DNA of 64,000 bases from Methanobrevibacter gottschalkii DSM 11977 (GTDB lineage: Archaea; Methanobacteriota; Methanobacteria; Methanobacteriales; Methanobacteriaceae). The notes beneath the pieces were generated by a model. It saw only the letters and a program-made list of their open reading frames with translations. It did no database searches and was not told where the DNA came from. The position numbers and the translations under genes were made by a program. The stretch covers positions 496,001-560,000 of the forward strand of contig NZ_RKRG01000002.1 in NCBI RefSeq assembly GCF_003814835.1, in the 5' to 3' direction. Of this stretch, positions 17,806-26,458 are shown in pieces; the first letter of the stretch is position 1; every line of letters begins with the position of its first letter.

Positions 17806-18414
17806 ATGCAAAAAATTACGGATTCACCGATTGATTTTGCTGAAGAGATTATTGAAGATGTAAAAAACTCTAAAGAAGAAGGTGTTTTAAAATGTGTTCA
17901 ATGTGGAATGTGTACTTCAACATGTCCTGCAGCATTACATTCTGATTATAATCCTCGTGATATTATTGAAAGAGTATTGGATGGTGATGTATCAATTATT
18001 GAAGATGATTGTATCTGGAATTGTTTTTATTGTTATACATGTCATAGTGTATGTCCTGTTGGAAATAGTGTATGTGAAGTAAATCAAATTTTAAAGCAGT
18101 TTGCAATTAAAAACGAAATTGGACATGATAAACTTTATGAATACATGGGTTTTGCAGATTCTTATTTTACTGCAGCTATTGGAGCAATTCCTGAAATATT
18201 TTTCAAAGATATTGATCGTGATGTGCCGGGATGGTGGGATTTTAGATTACATTTAGATGAAATTAGAAAAGAATTAGATTTAAATCCTCCTTTAATGCCG
18301 TCAAAAGAAGTTATTGATGAAGTAAGTAAAATTTTGACCATTACCGGTTTTAAAGATAAAATTGAAACAATAAGGTCAACACAGGAGGATAAAAATGAAA
18401 GTAATTCCAGATAG
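17806..18414 (+). CDS. hdrC: Heterodisulfide reductase-type subunit C (HdrC paralogue)
   Basis: A 202-residue soluble iron-sulfur protein. Two classical cluster motifs are intact: Cys30-X2-Cys33-X2-Cys36-X3-Cys40-Pro and Cys73-X2-Cys76-X2-Cys79-X3-Cys83-Pro. In the HdrABC complex HdrC wires FAD-bearing HdrA to the HdrB active site. The gene starts 10 nt after the DUF39 protein (AGGTG before the ATG), and its end overlaps hdrB by 20 nt. The position inside a coenzyme M gene cluster rather than beside mvh hydrogenase genes suggests a paralogue with its own role, although I cannot see whether the genome has other hdrC copies. Confidence 0.85.
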   Translation: MQKITDSPIDFAEEIIEDVKNSKEEGVLKCVQCGMCTSTCPAALHSDYNPRDIIERVLDGDVSIIEDDCIWNCFYCYTCHSVCPVGNSVCEVNQILKQFAIKNEIGHDKLYEYMGFADSYFTAAIGAIPEIFFKDIDRDVPGWWDFRLHLDEIRKELDLNPPLMPSKEVIDEVSKILTITGFKDKIETIRSTQEDKNESNSR

Positions 18415-19336
18415 TGATATTCTTTTATTTAGAAGCTGTCTTGTTAGTGTTGAATATCCAGGTATTGAATCATCAACAAAGTTTGTTTTTGATAAATTGG
18501 GAATTGATTATGCAATTTCAGAAAATCAAACCTGTTGTACTGGGCTTGGTCATTATTCTGATGTGTTTGATCAGATTGATACAACAGCTATTGGAGCACG
18601 TAATTTTAAAATAGCAGGTAATTTAGGTCGTAAAAATTTAGTTATGATGTGTGCAACATGTTATGCAATTAATAAAAAATCAGTAAAATTACTCAACAAA
18701 AAAGATGATTTGAGAAATCATATTAACAAGCTATTTGATGATAATGACTTGTCTCACTTAAAATATGAAAAAGATGATTTAAATCCAACAGAAAATATTT
18801 TTCATGTTGTGGATATTTTGTATGGTAAAAAAGATGAAATTAAAGATAATATTAAATATGATTTAAGTGATTATGCAATAGCAACACACCATGGATGTCA
18901 TTACTGTAAAGTACACTATGAGGATACTATTGGTGGTGTGAGGGATCCTAATATTCTTGATGAATTGATTGAAGCATGTGGTTGTAATACTATTGGTTGG
19001 TATGATTACAAACGTGCAACATGTGGGACTGGATTTAGGCAGAGGTATTCTAATCCTGATTTGTCATTTACAGCAACTGCTGACAAAATGAATTCAATAG
19101 ATGATGAAAATGTTGATATTTTAGTTCATCTATGTCCGAATTGCCATATTCAATTTGATAGGTATCAACATTTAATCGGAGAACGTGAAGGCAGAAAATT
19201 CAGAGCAATACATCTAAATATAGCTCAGTTTATTGCATTGGCTATGGGAGGAGATTTTGATAAGGTAATAGGTGTTAAAGCTCACACAGTACCGATAGAT
19301 TCAGTAATTAAAGAGTTAAAGGAGGTCAACAAATGA
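18395..19336 (+). CDS. hdrB: Heterodisulfide reductase-type subunit B (HdrB paralogue) with altered second CCG motif
   Basis: HdrB of HdrABC splits the CoM-S-S-CoB disulfide at two noncubane [4Fe-4S] clusters, each held by a CCG motif. The first is complete: Cys15, Cys47-Cys48 and Cys86-X2-Cys89. The second has Cys168 and Cys247-X2-Cys250, but Thr209-Cys210 replaces the Cys-Cys pair, so one expected ligand is missing; Cys171, Cys195 and Cys197 are extra cysteines nearby. The 313-residue length is usual. AGGAGG precedes the ATG inside the hdrC end, and its own stop overlaps the hdrA start (ATGA). The altered site suggests a different substrate or a changed distal cluster. Confidence 0.85.
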   Translation: MKVIPDSDILLFRSCLVSVEYPGIESSTKFVFDKLGIDYAISENQTCCTGLGHYSDVFDQIDTTAIGARNFKIAGNLGRKNLVMMCATCYAINKKSVKLLNKKDDLRNHINKLFDDNDLSHLKYEKDDLNPTENIFHVVDILYGKKDEIKDNIKYDLSDYAIATHHGCHYCKVHYEDTIGGVRDPNILDELIEACGCNTIGWYDYKRATCGTGFRQRYSNPDLSFTATADKMNSIDDENVDILVHLCPNCHIQFDRYQHLIGEREGRKFRAIHLNIAQFIALAMGGDFDKVIGVKAHTVPIDSVIKELKEVNK

Positions 19337-21642
19337 GGGATAATTTGAAAATTGGTGTGTTTTTATGTGAATGTGGGGGAAATATTGCAGATACTATTGA
19401 TTTAGATGAAGTAAGGGATGCATTGGATGTAGAATTCATCGGACAGTTTGAAAATTTATGTTCACTTAATGGACGTAAAATAATTCGTGATGCAATTTTT
19501 GACCATGATCTTGATCGTGTTGTAGTTGCAGCATGTTCGCCGATAAGCCATGAAAAAACTTTTCAGGATTATATCAAACCATTAAATCCCTATTTGATGG
19601 ATATGGCAAATATAAGAGAACAGTGTTCTTGGGTACATTCGGATAATGAAAAAGCAACTCACAAAGCTATTACTTTAATAAATGCTTCTATTGAGAAAGT
19701 TAAACAATCTGATGCAGTAGATCCGATTTATTGCCAAACTCCTGATGAAGTTGCTGTTATCGGTGGTGGAATAGCTGGAATGAATGCAACGTTATCTCTT
19801 GCCAAGCAGGGAACAAAAGTTACCTTAATTGAACAATCCCCTTCGATTGGAGGGCATATGGCTAAAATTGGTAAGGTATTTTCACCTGTTAAAATTGCAG
19901 AAGAATGTGGTATGTGTCTTTTAAATCCGATTTTAAATGAACTTGTTTGGAATGAAAATATTGAAGTTTTGACAAATACTAAGGTTATTGAAGCTGAAAG
20001 ACGTGCTGGAACTTATAATCTAATACTGGAGAGATCTCCAAGATATGTTGATACTGAAAAATGTATTGCTTGTGGTAATTGTGCGGAAGTGTGTGAAGTT
20101 GAAGTTCCAAATGATTGGAATGATAATTTATCTTTAAGAAAAGCAATTTACAGGCCTTTTGGACAATCCTATCCTGAAGCTTATGTAATTGACATGGAAA
20201 ACTGTTCTAAATGTGGAGATTGTTTTAGAGAGTGCACTATGAAAGCTATTAGACTTAAAGGAAAACCTGAAAGGATTCCGCTTCAAGTAGGTTCTGTTAT
20301 TGTAGCAACAGGCCATAAGTTATTTGACATGGAAAAAAGACCGGAATATGGATACACCCGTTATGATGATGTAATAACACAATCTGAATTAGGTCGTATT
20401 ACTGGTGTTAACGGACCAACCAAAGGTAAACTCTTAAAATCTAATGGTGAAGTTCCAAAACGTGTTGTTATGATTCAATGTGTTGGTTCAAGAGATGAAA
20501 AACCAGAAGGACATAGATATTGTTCTAAAATCTGCTGTACAATAGCACTAAAAAATGCCAATATCATTAAGCATAAATATCCGGATACTGATGTTTTAAT
20601 TTGTTATACTGATGTTAGAACTCCTGGAATGTTTGAAAAATATTATAAGCACACTCAGGAAAATGAAGTTAGGTTTATTAGAGGACGTCCTGGTGAAGTA
20701 GTTAAAAAAGGAGATAACTTCATTGTAAGAACAGAAGATACAATTAAAGGTGAATTTGTAGAAATTGAAGCTGATATGGTAGTTTTATCAACTGCAATGG
20801 AACCATCTGAGGGCACAATAGAAATTGCTGAAATTTTAAATGTTGGTACTACTGAGGATGGATTTATTAAAGAATCACACCCTAAAATCAAACCGGTAGC
20901 GACTGATGTTCAAGGAATATTTGTATGTGGAACCGCACAAGATCCGAAAGATATCACTGATTCAATTATGCAGGCAACTGCAGCAGCATCAAAAGTAAAT
21001 GAATACAATTATGGTGGAGTGGAAATTGAACCGTTCATTGCAGAAATTGACACTGAAAAATGTATAGTCTGTGGTGACTGTATAGAGAGATGTAAATATA
21101 AGTCTATGAGCATACAAAATGATGAGATTTATATCGATCCGATGAGTTGCACTGGTTGCGGAAAGTGCCTTGTTGGATGTAATCAAAGAGCAATTACAGT
21201 TAATGGTAACATTGATGAGAAAATCATGTCCACAATAAAAGGAGTATTGTCTAAAAAACAAGAGGGTCAACGTACAATATTGGTATTTTTAGATAACATT
21301 GGTTATACTGCTGCTGATAATATTGGTGTAAATAGATTGTCTTACCCTGAATCTATCCATATTATTAAAGTGATTTCAGTAAATCGTGTAAGGCCAAGAC
21401 ATATTCAATATGCTCTTGAAAATGGTGCTGATGGTGTATTTATTGGCGAATTCCCTGGAGATTTAATGTATGATGAAGTGGAACGTAAAATCCAAAGGGT
21501 AAAAGATAGAATTTATGAAATGGGTGAAAATCCGGAAAGAGTAACATTTTCGAAGGTATATATTCCATACTTCTCAGGATTAGCTCGCAAATTCGTTGAT
21601 TTCGATAAAAAAATTGAAGAATTAGATGAAGCTGAATTATGA
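19333..21642 (+). CDS. hdrA: HdrA-type flavin electron-bifurcation subunit fused to ferredoxin and cysteine-less MvhD-like domain
   Basis: The 769-residue protein has the HdrA core: an N-terminal cysteine domain (Cys12, Cys14, Cys43, Cys68, Cys98), the FAD loop GGGIAGMNA at 144-152, the segment EECGMCLLNP, a di-cluster ferredoxin (Cys244-254 and Cys291-301), and YCSKICC near 400. A second di-cluster ferredoxin (Cys577-587 and Cys606-616) and an MvhD-like domain (about 645-760) follow, as in HdrA2-type proteins. The MvhD part keeps the fold pattern (RVRPRHIQYALENGADGVFIG) but has no cysteine, so it cannot hold a [2Fe-2S] cluster. Ordinary HdrA is about 660 residues. The start overlaps hdrB by 4 nt. 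Confidence 0.9.
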   Translation: MRDNLKIGVFLCECGGNIADTIDLDEVRDALDVEFIGQFENLCSLNGRKIIRDAIFDHDLDRVVVAACSPISHEKTFQDYIKPLNPYLMDMANIREQCSWVHSDNEKATHKAITLINASIEKVKQSDAVDPIYCQTPDEVAVIGGGIAGMNATLSLAKQGTKVTLIEQSPSIGGHMAKIGKVFSPVKIAEECGMCLLNPILNELVWNENIEVLTNTKVIEAERRAGTYNLILERSPRYVDTEKCIACGNCAEVCEVEVPNDWNDNLSLRKAIYRPFGQSYPEAYVIDMENCSKCGDCFRECTMKAIRLKGKPERIPLQVGSVIVATGHKLFDMEKRPEYGYTRYDDVITQSELGRITGVNGPTKGKLLKSNGEVPKRVVMIQCVGSRDEKPEGHRYCSKICCTIALKNANIIKHKYPDTDVLICYTDVRTPGMFEKYYKHTQENEVRFIRGRPGEVVKKGDNFIVRTEDTIKGEFVEIEADMVVLSTAMEPSEGTIEIAEILNVGTTEDGFIKESHPKIKPVATDVQGIFVCGTAQDPKDITDSIMQATAAASKVNEYNYGGVEIEPFIAEIDTEKCIVCGDCIERCKYKSMSIQNDEIYIDPMSCTGCGKCLVGCNQRAITVNGNIDEKIMSTIKGVLSKKQEGQRTILVFLDNIGYTAADNIGVNRLSYPESIHIIKVISVNRVRPRHIQYALENGADGVFIGEFPGDLMYDEVERKIQRVKDRIYEMGENPERVTFSKVYIPYFSGLARKFVDFDKKIEELDEAEL

Positions 21643-21668
21643 TGAGGATAACCCTCATTATTTTTTTT
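21641..21668 (+). terminator. Hairpin terminator between hdrA and comE
   Basis: ATGAGG (21642-21647) pairs with CCTCAT (21653-21658), followed by a run of T from 21659 to 21668. It begins at the hdrA stop codon and separates the convergent hdrCBA and comDE transcripts. Confidence 0.6.
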
Positions 21669-21685
21669 AGATTTTAATTTTTAAG

Positions 21686-22222
21686 TTAAACAATATCCAT
21701 GAATCTATTTTTAATTTCTACTGGACTTAAATCAATAATTGGAGCTTTTGAGTTTCCGGGTTCTGTGTGATATACAATAAAACTTGCATCATCACTTTTT
21801 ATAAATTCCTTTAGATTAATATCTTCAAAATCATAACTATTTTTAAATCCAACTCCTCTTGCAACATCCACTAAATCAAGTTTTTGAGCATAAGTATCTT
21901 GATTACCAGTTGATCCGTATGCACCATTATCTATTACAATCCAAGTTAAGTTTTTCGGATTATTTGCAAATATGGTTACAAGTGATCCCATATTCATTAA
22001 AAGTGCTCCATCCCCATCAATTACAACAATGTTCCTGTTAGGCTGTGCTAATGCAAGACCAAGTCCAATTGAAGATGCAAGTCCCATTGATCCAATCATA
22101 TAAAAGTTTTCTTTCCTATCTTTGATATCATATAATTCTCTTGATGGAAATCCAATATTGCAAACGACTAATTCATCGTCAATACAGTTAATTATGTTTT
22201 CAATAGCTTCTCTTCTTGCCAT
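21686..22222 (-). CDS. comE: Sulfopyruvate decarboxylase beta subunit
   Basis: ComE with ComD decarboxylates sulfopyruvate to sulfoacetaldehyde using thiamine diphosphate, the step before thiol formation. This subunit carries the cofactor motif: GDGALLMNMGSLVTI, then VIDNGAYGSTGNQ, the GDG-X-N thiamine/Mg site, plus GSMGLASSIGLGLALA. I chose the ATG at 22222 (MARREAIEN), which is preceded by GGTGAT and gives 178 residues; an upstream in-frame ATG at 22255 would overlap comD by 29 nt without a ribosome binding site. comD precedes it by 4 nt. It converges on hdrA from the same pathway. Confidence 0.93.
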   Translation of the reverse strand: MARREAIENIINCIDDELVVCNIGFPSRELYDIKDRKENFYMIGSMGLASSIGLGLALAQPNRNIVVIDGDGALLMNMGSLVTIFANNPKNLTWIVIDNGAYGSTGNQDTYAQKLDLVDVARGVGFKNSYDFEDINLKEFIKSDDASFIVYHTEPGNSKAPIIDLSPVEIKNRFMDIV

Positions 22223-22226
22223 ATTA

Positions 22227-22718
22227 TCACCAATACTTAATTTCAAGTAATACACTTACAGGTTTTCCTTCTTCAACTGATAATTCCCAAGCTTCTTTTA
22301 CATCTTCATATGCTCCTTCAGGAGTTCCTGGCTTGAAGAATTTATAATTCATTGCTTCCAATATTAATGGTGTTGACTCACCCATTGGGACCTGTCCACA
22401 AATATTTTCTCCTTCAGTACCTCTATGGCTCATTACCATAAGTAAAGGAAATTCATATAGTTCTGTTAGGGATTTTAATGCATTAATTGAATTTCCAAGC
22501 CCTGAATTCTGCATTAAAATTGCTGCTTTTTTACCTCCGAGATATGCTCCGGCACATATTCCTATTCCTTCTTCTTCACGAGTAACTGGAATATGAATAA
22601 TATCCGGATCTTTATCAATCATATTTAATAATTTTGATAAGTTAACACATGGAACACTAACAATAAAGTTAATTCCTGCATCTTTAAGTCCATCAAATAT
22701 AGCTTCACTACTATCCAT
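22227..22718 (-). CDS. comD: Sulfopyruvate decarboxylase alpha subunit
   Basis: The 163-residue ComD is the pyrimidine-binding half of the thiamine-diphosphate enzyme and pairs with ComE. The conserved glutamate that activates the cofactor lies in [19 protein letters not shown] (residues 48-50). [14 protein letters not shown] and [13 protein letters not shown] are further family motifs. In some methanogens ComD and ComE are one chain; here they are separate genes 4 nt apart, as in M. jannaschii. Upstream is 157 nt of AT-rich DNA shared with the divergent cofH, presumably holding both promoters. Confidence 0.93.
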   Translation of the reverse strand: MDSSEAIFDGLKDAGINFIVSVPCVNLSKLLNMIDKDPDIIHIPVTREEEGIGICAGAYLGGKKAAILMQNSGLGNSINALKSLTELYEFPLLMVMSHRGTEGENICGQVPMGESTPLILEAMNYKFFKPGTPEGAYEDVKEAWELSVEEGKPVSVLLEIKYW

Positions 22719-22875
22719 TGTATCACTTTGTTACTTTACTTTATGACATATTTGTTAGATTTATTATAAAAAACTATTCAATTATGAATTTTTTAAGTTT
22801 AATTAGATTATATTTTTATAAATTCTTAAAATAGAATAGTAATCTTTTTATTTAATTTAAAACTAATAATGAATC

Positions 22876-23994
22876 ATGTTTGATAGACTACCAATTTCTT
22901 CTAAAACAGAGAAGATTTTAACTAAATCTTTAGATGAACAAATAACTGTTGGGGAAGCAAATTACTTAATGAATATTAAAGGTGCTGATTTATACCCATT
23001 ACTTGCAACTGCTGACTATTTAAGGCAAAAAATCGTTGGAGATAATGTAACATTCATTAATAATTGTAATATTAACTTTACAAACATTTGTACAGTTAGA
23101 TGTGGATTTTGTGCATTTGGAAAAGATGCAGATAATCCTGATGCGTATATTCTGGATGATGAAGCAATCCTTAAAAAAGCTCAAAGCGCTATTAAAAAAG
23201 GCGCCCATGAATTCTGTGTAATGGGAGGGGTACTTCCTGATGCTGATATTGAATATTATGAACATTTAATGCACTTATTAAAAGACGAATATCCGAATGT
23301 AATGATTCATGGATTTTCACCAACTATGATTGCTGATGCATGTAAAGTATCCGGAATCAGTATTGCTGAAGGTTGTGAAAGATTAAAGGATGCTGGTCTT
23401 GATACATTACCAGGAACTGCCGCTGAAATTTTAACAGATCGTTCAAGAGCATTGATATGTCCTGAAAAAGTAAGTGTTGATGAGTGGATAAATATTATTA
23501 AAACAGCCCATGAAGTTGGAATTCCAGGTTCTGCAACTATTATGTATGGGCATGTTGAAACTTTAGAAGAAAGAGTGGAACATATTGATATTATTAGAAG
23601 GATACAAGAAGAAACCCATGGATTTACGGAATTTATTCCAATGACTTTCATGCATGAATATTCTCCAATCTTTTTAGAAGGTCAGTCAAACCTTGGAGCT
23701 AGTGGAACACAGGATTTAAAGTTATATGCTGTTTCAAGATTAATGCTTAGGGATTTAATTCCGAATATTCAAGTATCTTGGGTGAAAATGGGTTATAGAT
23801 TTGCTCAAGTAGCTTTAACTGCAGGAACTAATGATTTAGGTGGTACTTTAGGTGGAGATGAATTATCTGAAGCTTCTGGCGCACCAGATGGAGTTGAAGC
23901 ATCTATTGATACATTAAGTAGGATGGTTAAAGATTTAGGTAGAAATCCAATTGAAAGAAACTCTAAATATAGCGAGTTTTATCCAATTGAATAA
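22876..23994 (+). CDS. cofH: FO synthase subunit CofH (radical SAM)
   Basis: CofH condenses tyrosine with 5-amino-6-ribitylaminouracil on the way to FO, the deazaflavin core of F420, the main hydride carrier of the organism. The radical SAM cluster motif is Cys72-X3-Cys76-X2-Cys79 (CTVRCGFC), followed by GAHEFCVMGG and HGFSPTMI. The 372-residue length is normal, and the C-terminal LGGTLGGDELSEASGA is typical of the CofH/MqnC group. No cofG is adjacent, as often in archaea. TATTTTTATA at 22811-22820 probably belongs to its promoter. The thymidylate-kinase-like gene follows 17 nt downstream. Confidence 0.95.
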   Translation: MFDRLPISSKTEKILTKSLDEQITVGEANYLMNIKGADLYPLLATADYLRQKIVGDNVTFINNCNINFTNICTVRCGFCAFGKDADNPDAYILDDEAILKKAQSAIKKGAHEFCVMGGVLPDADIEYYEHLMHLLKDEYPNVMIHGFSPTMIADACKVSGISIAEGCERLKDAGLDTLPGTAAEILTDRSRALICPEKVSVDEWINIIKTAHEVGIPGSATIMYGHVETLEERVEHIDIIRRIQEETHGFTEFIPMTFMHEYSPIFLEGQSNLGASGTQDLKLYAVSRLMLRDLIPNIQVSWVKMGYRFAQVALTAGTNDLGGTLGGDELSEASGAPDGVEASIDTLSRMVKDLGRNPIERNSKYSEFYPIE

Positions 23995-24011
23995 TTATTT
24001 TGGTGTTTTTA

Positions 24012-24596
24012 ATGAAGAAGTTTATTGTCATTGACGGATTAGATGGATCTGGTAAAGATACGCAAGTGAAATTAATAGCCGAAATGTATGAAAAACAAGG
24101 ACGTAATGTTGTTATTAGGTCACATCCATGTTTTGACAATAGGTATGGTAGAAAATCAAAAGAAGCACTATTAAAAACAGGTAAAATTAATCATTTGCTT
24201 GCAACTGTTTATTTTGGGCTTGATGCAATCAGATCTGTTGTTAAATACACACATGATGATAATGTTGATGTATTAATATTCTCCAGATACATTTTAGCAG
24301 TGATGTATCTTCCAAACGGAATAAATACTATTGTTTATAAAATTGTGGCATTTATTCTTCCAACATCAGATTGTATGTTCTTTTTAGATGTAAGTCCAGA
24401 AGAATCTCTTAGAAGAATTGGTTCTCGAAATGAAAACACTGAAATGTTTGAGAATATTGAATGTCTGAGAAAAAACCGTCTAAAATCACAAAAATTTACA
24501 TATAACTGGAATGTAATTCCAGGCGATGATTCGGCTGAGGTAATTTCTGAAAAAATAAAAATGAAATGCATTGAAACAGACAAGTTACTTAATTAA
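24012..24596 (+). CDS. Thymidylate kinase-like P-loop protein
   Basis: A 194-residue protein of the dTMP kinase family. KKFIVIDGLDGSGKDTQ contains the P-loop, with Asp-Gly preceding it as in thymidylate kinases. SHPC at residues 37-40 is at the position of the FPR-type substrate loop but differs from it, and FSRY near residue 94 matches the DR[YF]-like motif only loosely (Ser for Asp). The changes leave open whether dTMP is the substrate. I start at ATG 24012, 9 nt after GGTG, instead of 24000. It is co-oriented with cofH and convergent with the small gene at 24.6 kb. Confidence 0.75.
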   Translation: MKKFIVIDGLDGSGKDTQVKLIAEMYEKQGRNVVIRSHPCFDNRYGRKSKEALLKTGKINHLLATVYFGLDAIRSVVKYTHDDNVDVLIFSRYILAVMYLPNGINTIVYKIVAFILPTSDCMFFLDVSPEESLRRIGSRNENTEMFENIECLRKNRLKSQKFTYNWNVIPGDDSAEVISEKIKMKCIETDKLLN

Positions 24597-24600
24597 CTTT

Positions 24601-24858
24601 TTATAATACTTCCTTTATTCCTTCATTTGTTATAATCATTAATGAATTAAGATTTTCTAGAACAAGTGAAACAATTGGATGAGTTTGAATATCTTTATGC
24701 ATGAATACTATCTCATTTTCAATTATGTCAATCCAGTTAACGTGATATACAACAACACCATTCACAATTAATCCTAAAAATTCAGGAACATATCTGTCAG
24801 GATTTATTTCTTCAAAATACTGATTATTTCTTAATATATCTCTTAAAACCTTATCCAT
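24601..24858 (-). CDS. Small hypothetical protein encoded after priS
   Basis: An 85-residue protein of no family known to me, predicted to be soluble and mixed strand/helix, with a hydrophobic strand GLIVNGVVVYHVNW in the middle. ATG 24858 has AAAGGTG 8 nt before it; this start overlaps nothing of importance, because priS ends at 24860. The gap of one nucleotide implies coupling with the primase small subunit. In other euryarchaea a GINS gene often neighbours priS, but this protein is too short and shows no GINS pattern. Function unknown. Confidence 0.6.
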   Translation of the reverse strand: MDKVLRDILRNNQYFEEINPDRYVPEFLGLIVNGVVVYHVNWIDIIENEIVFMHKDIQTHPIVSLVLENLNSLMIITNEGIKEVL

Positions 24859-24859
24859 A

Positions 24860-25837
24860 TTATACACCTTTTCTTTCATAAACAAATTTAGGGACTGCCT
24901 TGTCTAGAGGATCAAAATTTTCTCTGTTTTTAACTTCCATACATTTCATACTTACTTTTGAGTGAAGTGATGATGGGAGTCTTAAAATTCTTTTTAAATC
25001 AATTGAAACTTTTGCATCAATAGTTGATAGATTAACACGAGCCATAGCAGCAACAAGATTTTTATATCTTCTAGGGCCAATATCTCTTTTAAAATAACCC
25101 CAATTATCATTATCTAAGTGATGTCTTGATGACAGGATATCTTTCATCAATTTTGGATTAATGCCATCAATTTTCTCATTTCCAACTAAATGCTGAATAT
25201 TAAATTTCACTTTATCAGTGAATATTTTAGAGTATCCAACAGGGATTGTAAAATGCTCAAAGTTAAAACTTTTATTTGAAATTTCAGGATTAATAAATTG
25301 AGATTTCGGAACTTCTGCTCCTGCAGCATATTTTAAAACTTCAGATCTGAGTTCGCTATTAGCACTCATCATTTCTTCATCTAAAATTCTAATATGATAT
25401 CCTCTTCCTGAATAAATTAAATGAATATTTTTTAATCCTAAATCTGACTGTAATGTGTCAATTAATGAGTTAACAATTTCTAAAGCTTCACCAAGACAAA
25501 CCTCACAAACTCCATTGCATTGGCAAGTCCTAATTGGAATGTCTTTTGCATCTACATCAAAAATATATTCTGCTTTCAACCAGTCCTCCCTTCTTCTAGG
25601 ATTATTATAAAATGCTACTGAAATATATGCTGCAAATGGGGATTTGAATTTTAAAAATTTTCCTAAAGATTCGGGTCCTCTAAATACTTTGTATCTATCA
25701 TTAGGTCCTCTCCCATTATGGTCAAAACCGAATTCCCTTTTTTTTAAATCAGTAGCAATGAATTCTGGCAAGTCTTTTACTGACCATTCTTCACGATAAT
25801 ATTGTCTTCTTTCTTTAAGTGTAGCTTTAGAAAACAT
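24860..25837 (-). CDS. priS: DNA primase small (catalytic) subunit
   Basis: PriS synthesises the RNA/DNA primers for replication as the catalytic partner of PriL. The 325-residue protein has YIFDVDAKD, the Asp-X-Asp metal site (residues about 108-114), the zinc-knuckle CQCNGVCEVCL (about 120-130), and the SGRGYHIRI nucleotide-binding motif (about 155). It starts at ATG 25837, with a TATA-rich sequence but no ribosome binding site upstream, so it may be leaderless. priL lies about 600 bp away on the same strand, with an opposite-strand gene placed between them. Confidence 0.95.
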   Translation of the reverse strand: MFSKATLKERRQYYREEWSVKDLPEFIATDLKKREFGFDHNGRGPNDRYKVFRGPESLGKFLKFKSPFAAYISVAFYNNPRRREDWLKAEYIFDVDAKDIPIRTCQCNGVCEVCLGEALEIVNSLIDTLQSDLGLKNIHLIYSGRGYHIRILDEEMMSANSELRSEVLKYAAGAEVPKSQFINPEISNKSFNFEHFTIPVGYSKIFTDKVKFNIQHLVGNEKIDGINPKLMKDILSSRHHLDNDNWGYFKRDIGPRRYKNLVAAMARVNLSTIDAKVSIDLKRILRLPSSLHSKVSMKCMEVKNRENFDPLDKAVPKFVYERKGV

Positions 25838-25942
25838 GTTTATAAATTACTCTTTTAAAGTATTTATTTATTAGGTAAGTGTGCATTTGCAAAGTAATTA
25901 TTTTGCACACTTTTATTAATCAAGATAATTAAAAATAATTTT

Positions 25943-26458
25943 ATGGAAGAAGTAGTTAAAGTAATTGGGATTGAACATTTAAAAGTTATATTATCTAGCC
26001 TTACACCTGAAGATATTGTAAAACCCGCTTATGAAAATTGGCAAACAGGTATGAAAACAGGTTATACTAGACTAAACTTAGAAACTGGTGAGATTTATGG
26101 GATAGGGGTTGAATTAAATAATCTTCCACTTCCAAATAATATTTTCATTGATTTGTTTAAAATAGATTCATATGATGATCCAATTGATGAAGAGGAATTT
26201 TTCTCTTCTTCGGAATATAATGAATTCTTAGAGTTTAGCAGCAGTGAACCTAGTGAATATATTCCGGATATTATCACAGAGTTTTGTGAGCTAAAAGGTA
26301 TTGATGAGATGAAACGTAAAATAGGCCTTTTAGCATATAATTTTGAAAAAAATGAAAGATCTAATTATAATATGTGGGAATCATCCATTTTAAATAAGTA
26401 TTATGATGCAATTTATGAAGACCATAATCCATTCATGTTTTCACAAAACAGTTTGTAG
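25943..26458 (+). CDS. Hypothetical protein between priS and priL
   Basis: A 171-residue acidic soluble protein, no family recognised. It is rich in Glu, Ser and Asn with a very acidic middle (DDPIDEEEFFSSSEYNEF, residues 79-96). It is divergent from priS and converges exactly on priL: its stop at 26458 directly abuts the priL stop at 26459. TATA-like ACTTTTATTAATC lies about 25 nt before the ATG and no ribosome binding site is seen, suggesting a leaderless mRNA. Function unknown; nothing in it points to replication apart from its position. Confidence 0.6.
   Translation: MEEVVKVIGIEHLKVILSSLTPEDIVKPAYENWQTGMKTGYTRLNLETGEIYGIGVELNNLPLPNNIFIDLFKIDSYDDPIDEEEFFSSSEYNEFLEFSSSEPSEYIPDIITEFCELKGIDEMKRKIGLLAYNFEKNERSNYNMWESSILNKYYDAIYEDHNPFMFSQNSL

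Noticed and set aside
17806-21642. Canonical methanogenesis HdrABC
   Set aside because: Com-gene context, the fused cysteine-free MvhD domain and the altered HdrB motif make a specialised paralogue more likely, although a genome-wide check is needed to be sure.
25943-26458. GINS subunit beside primase genes
   Set aside because: No GINS-like sequence pattern visible; only the position suggests it.
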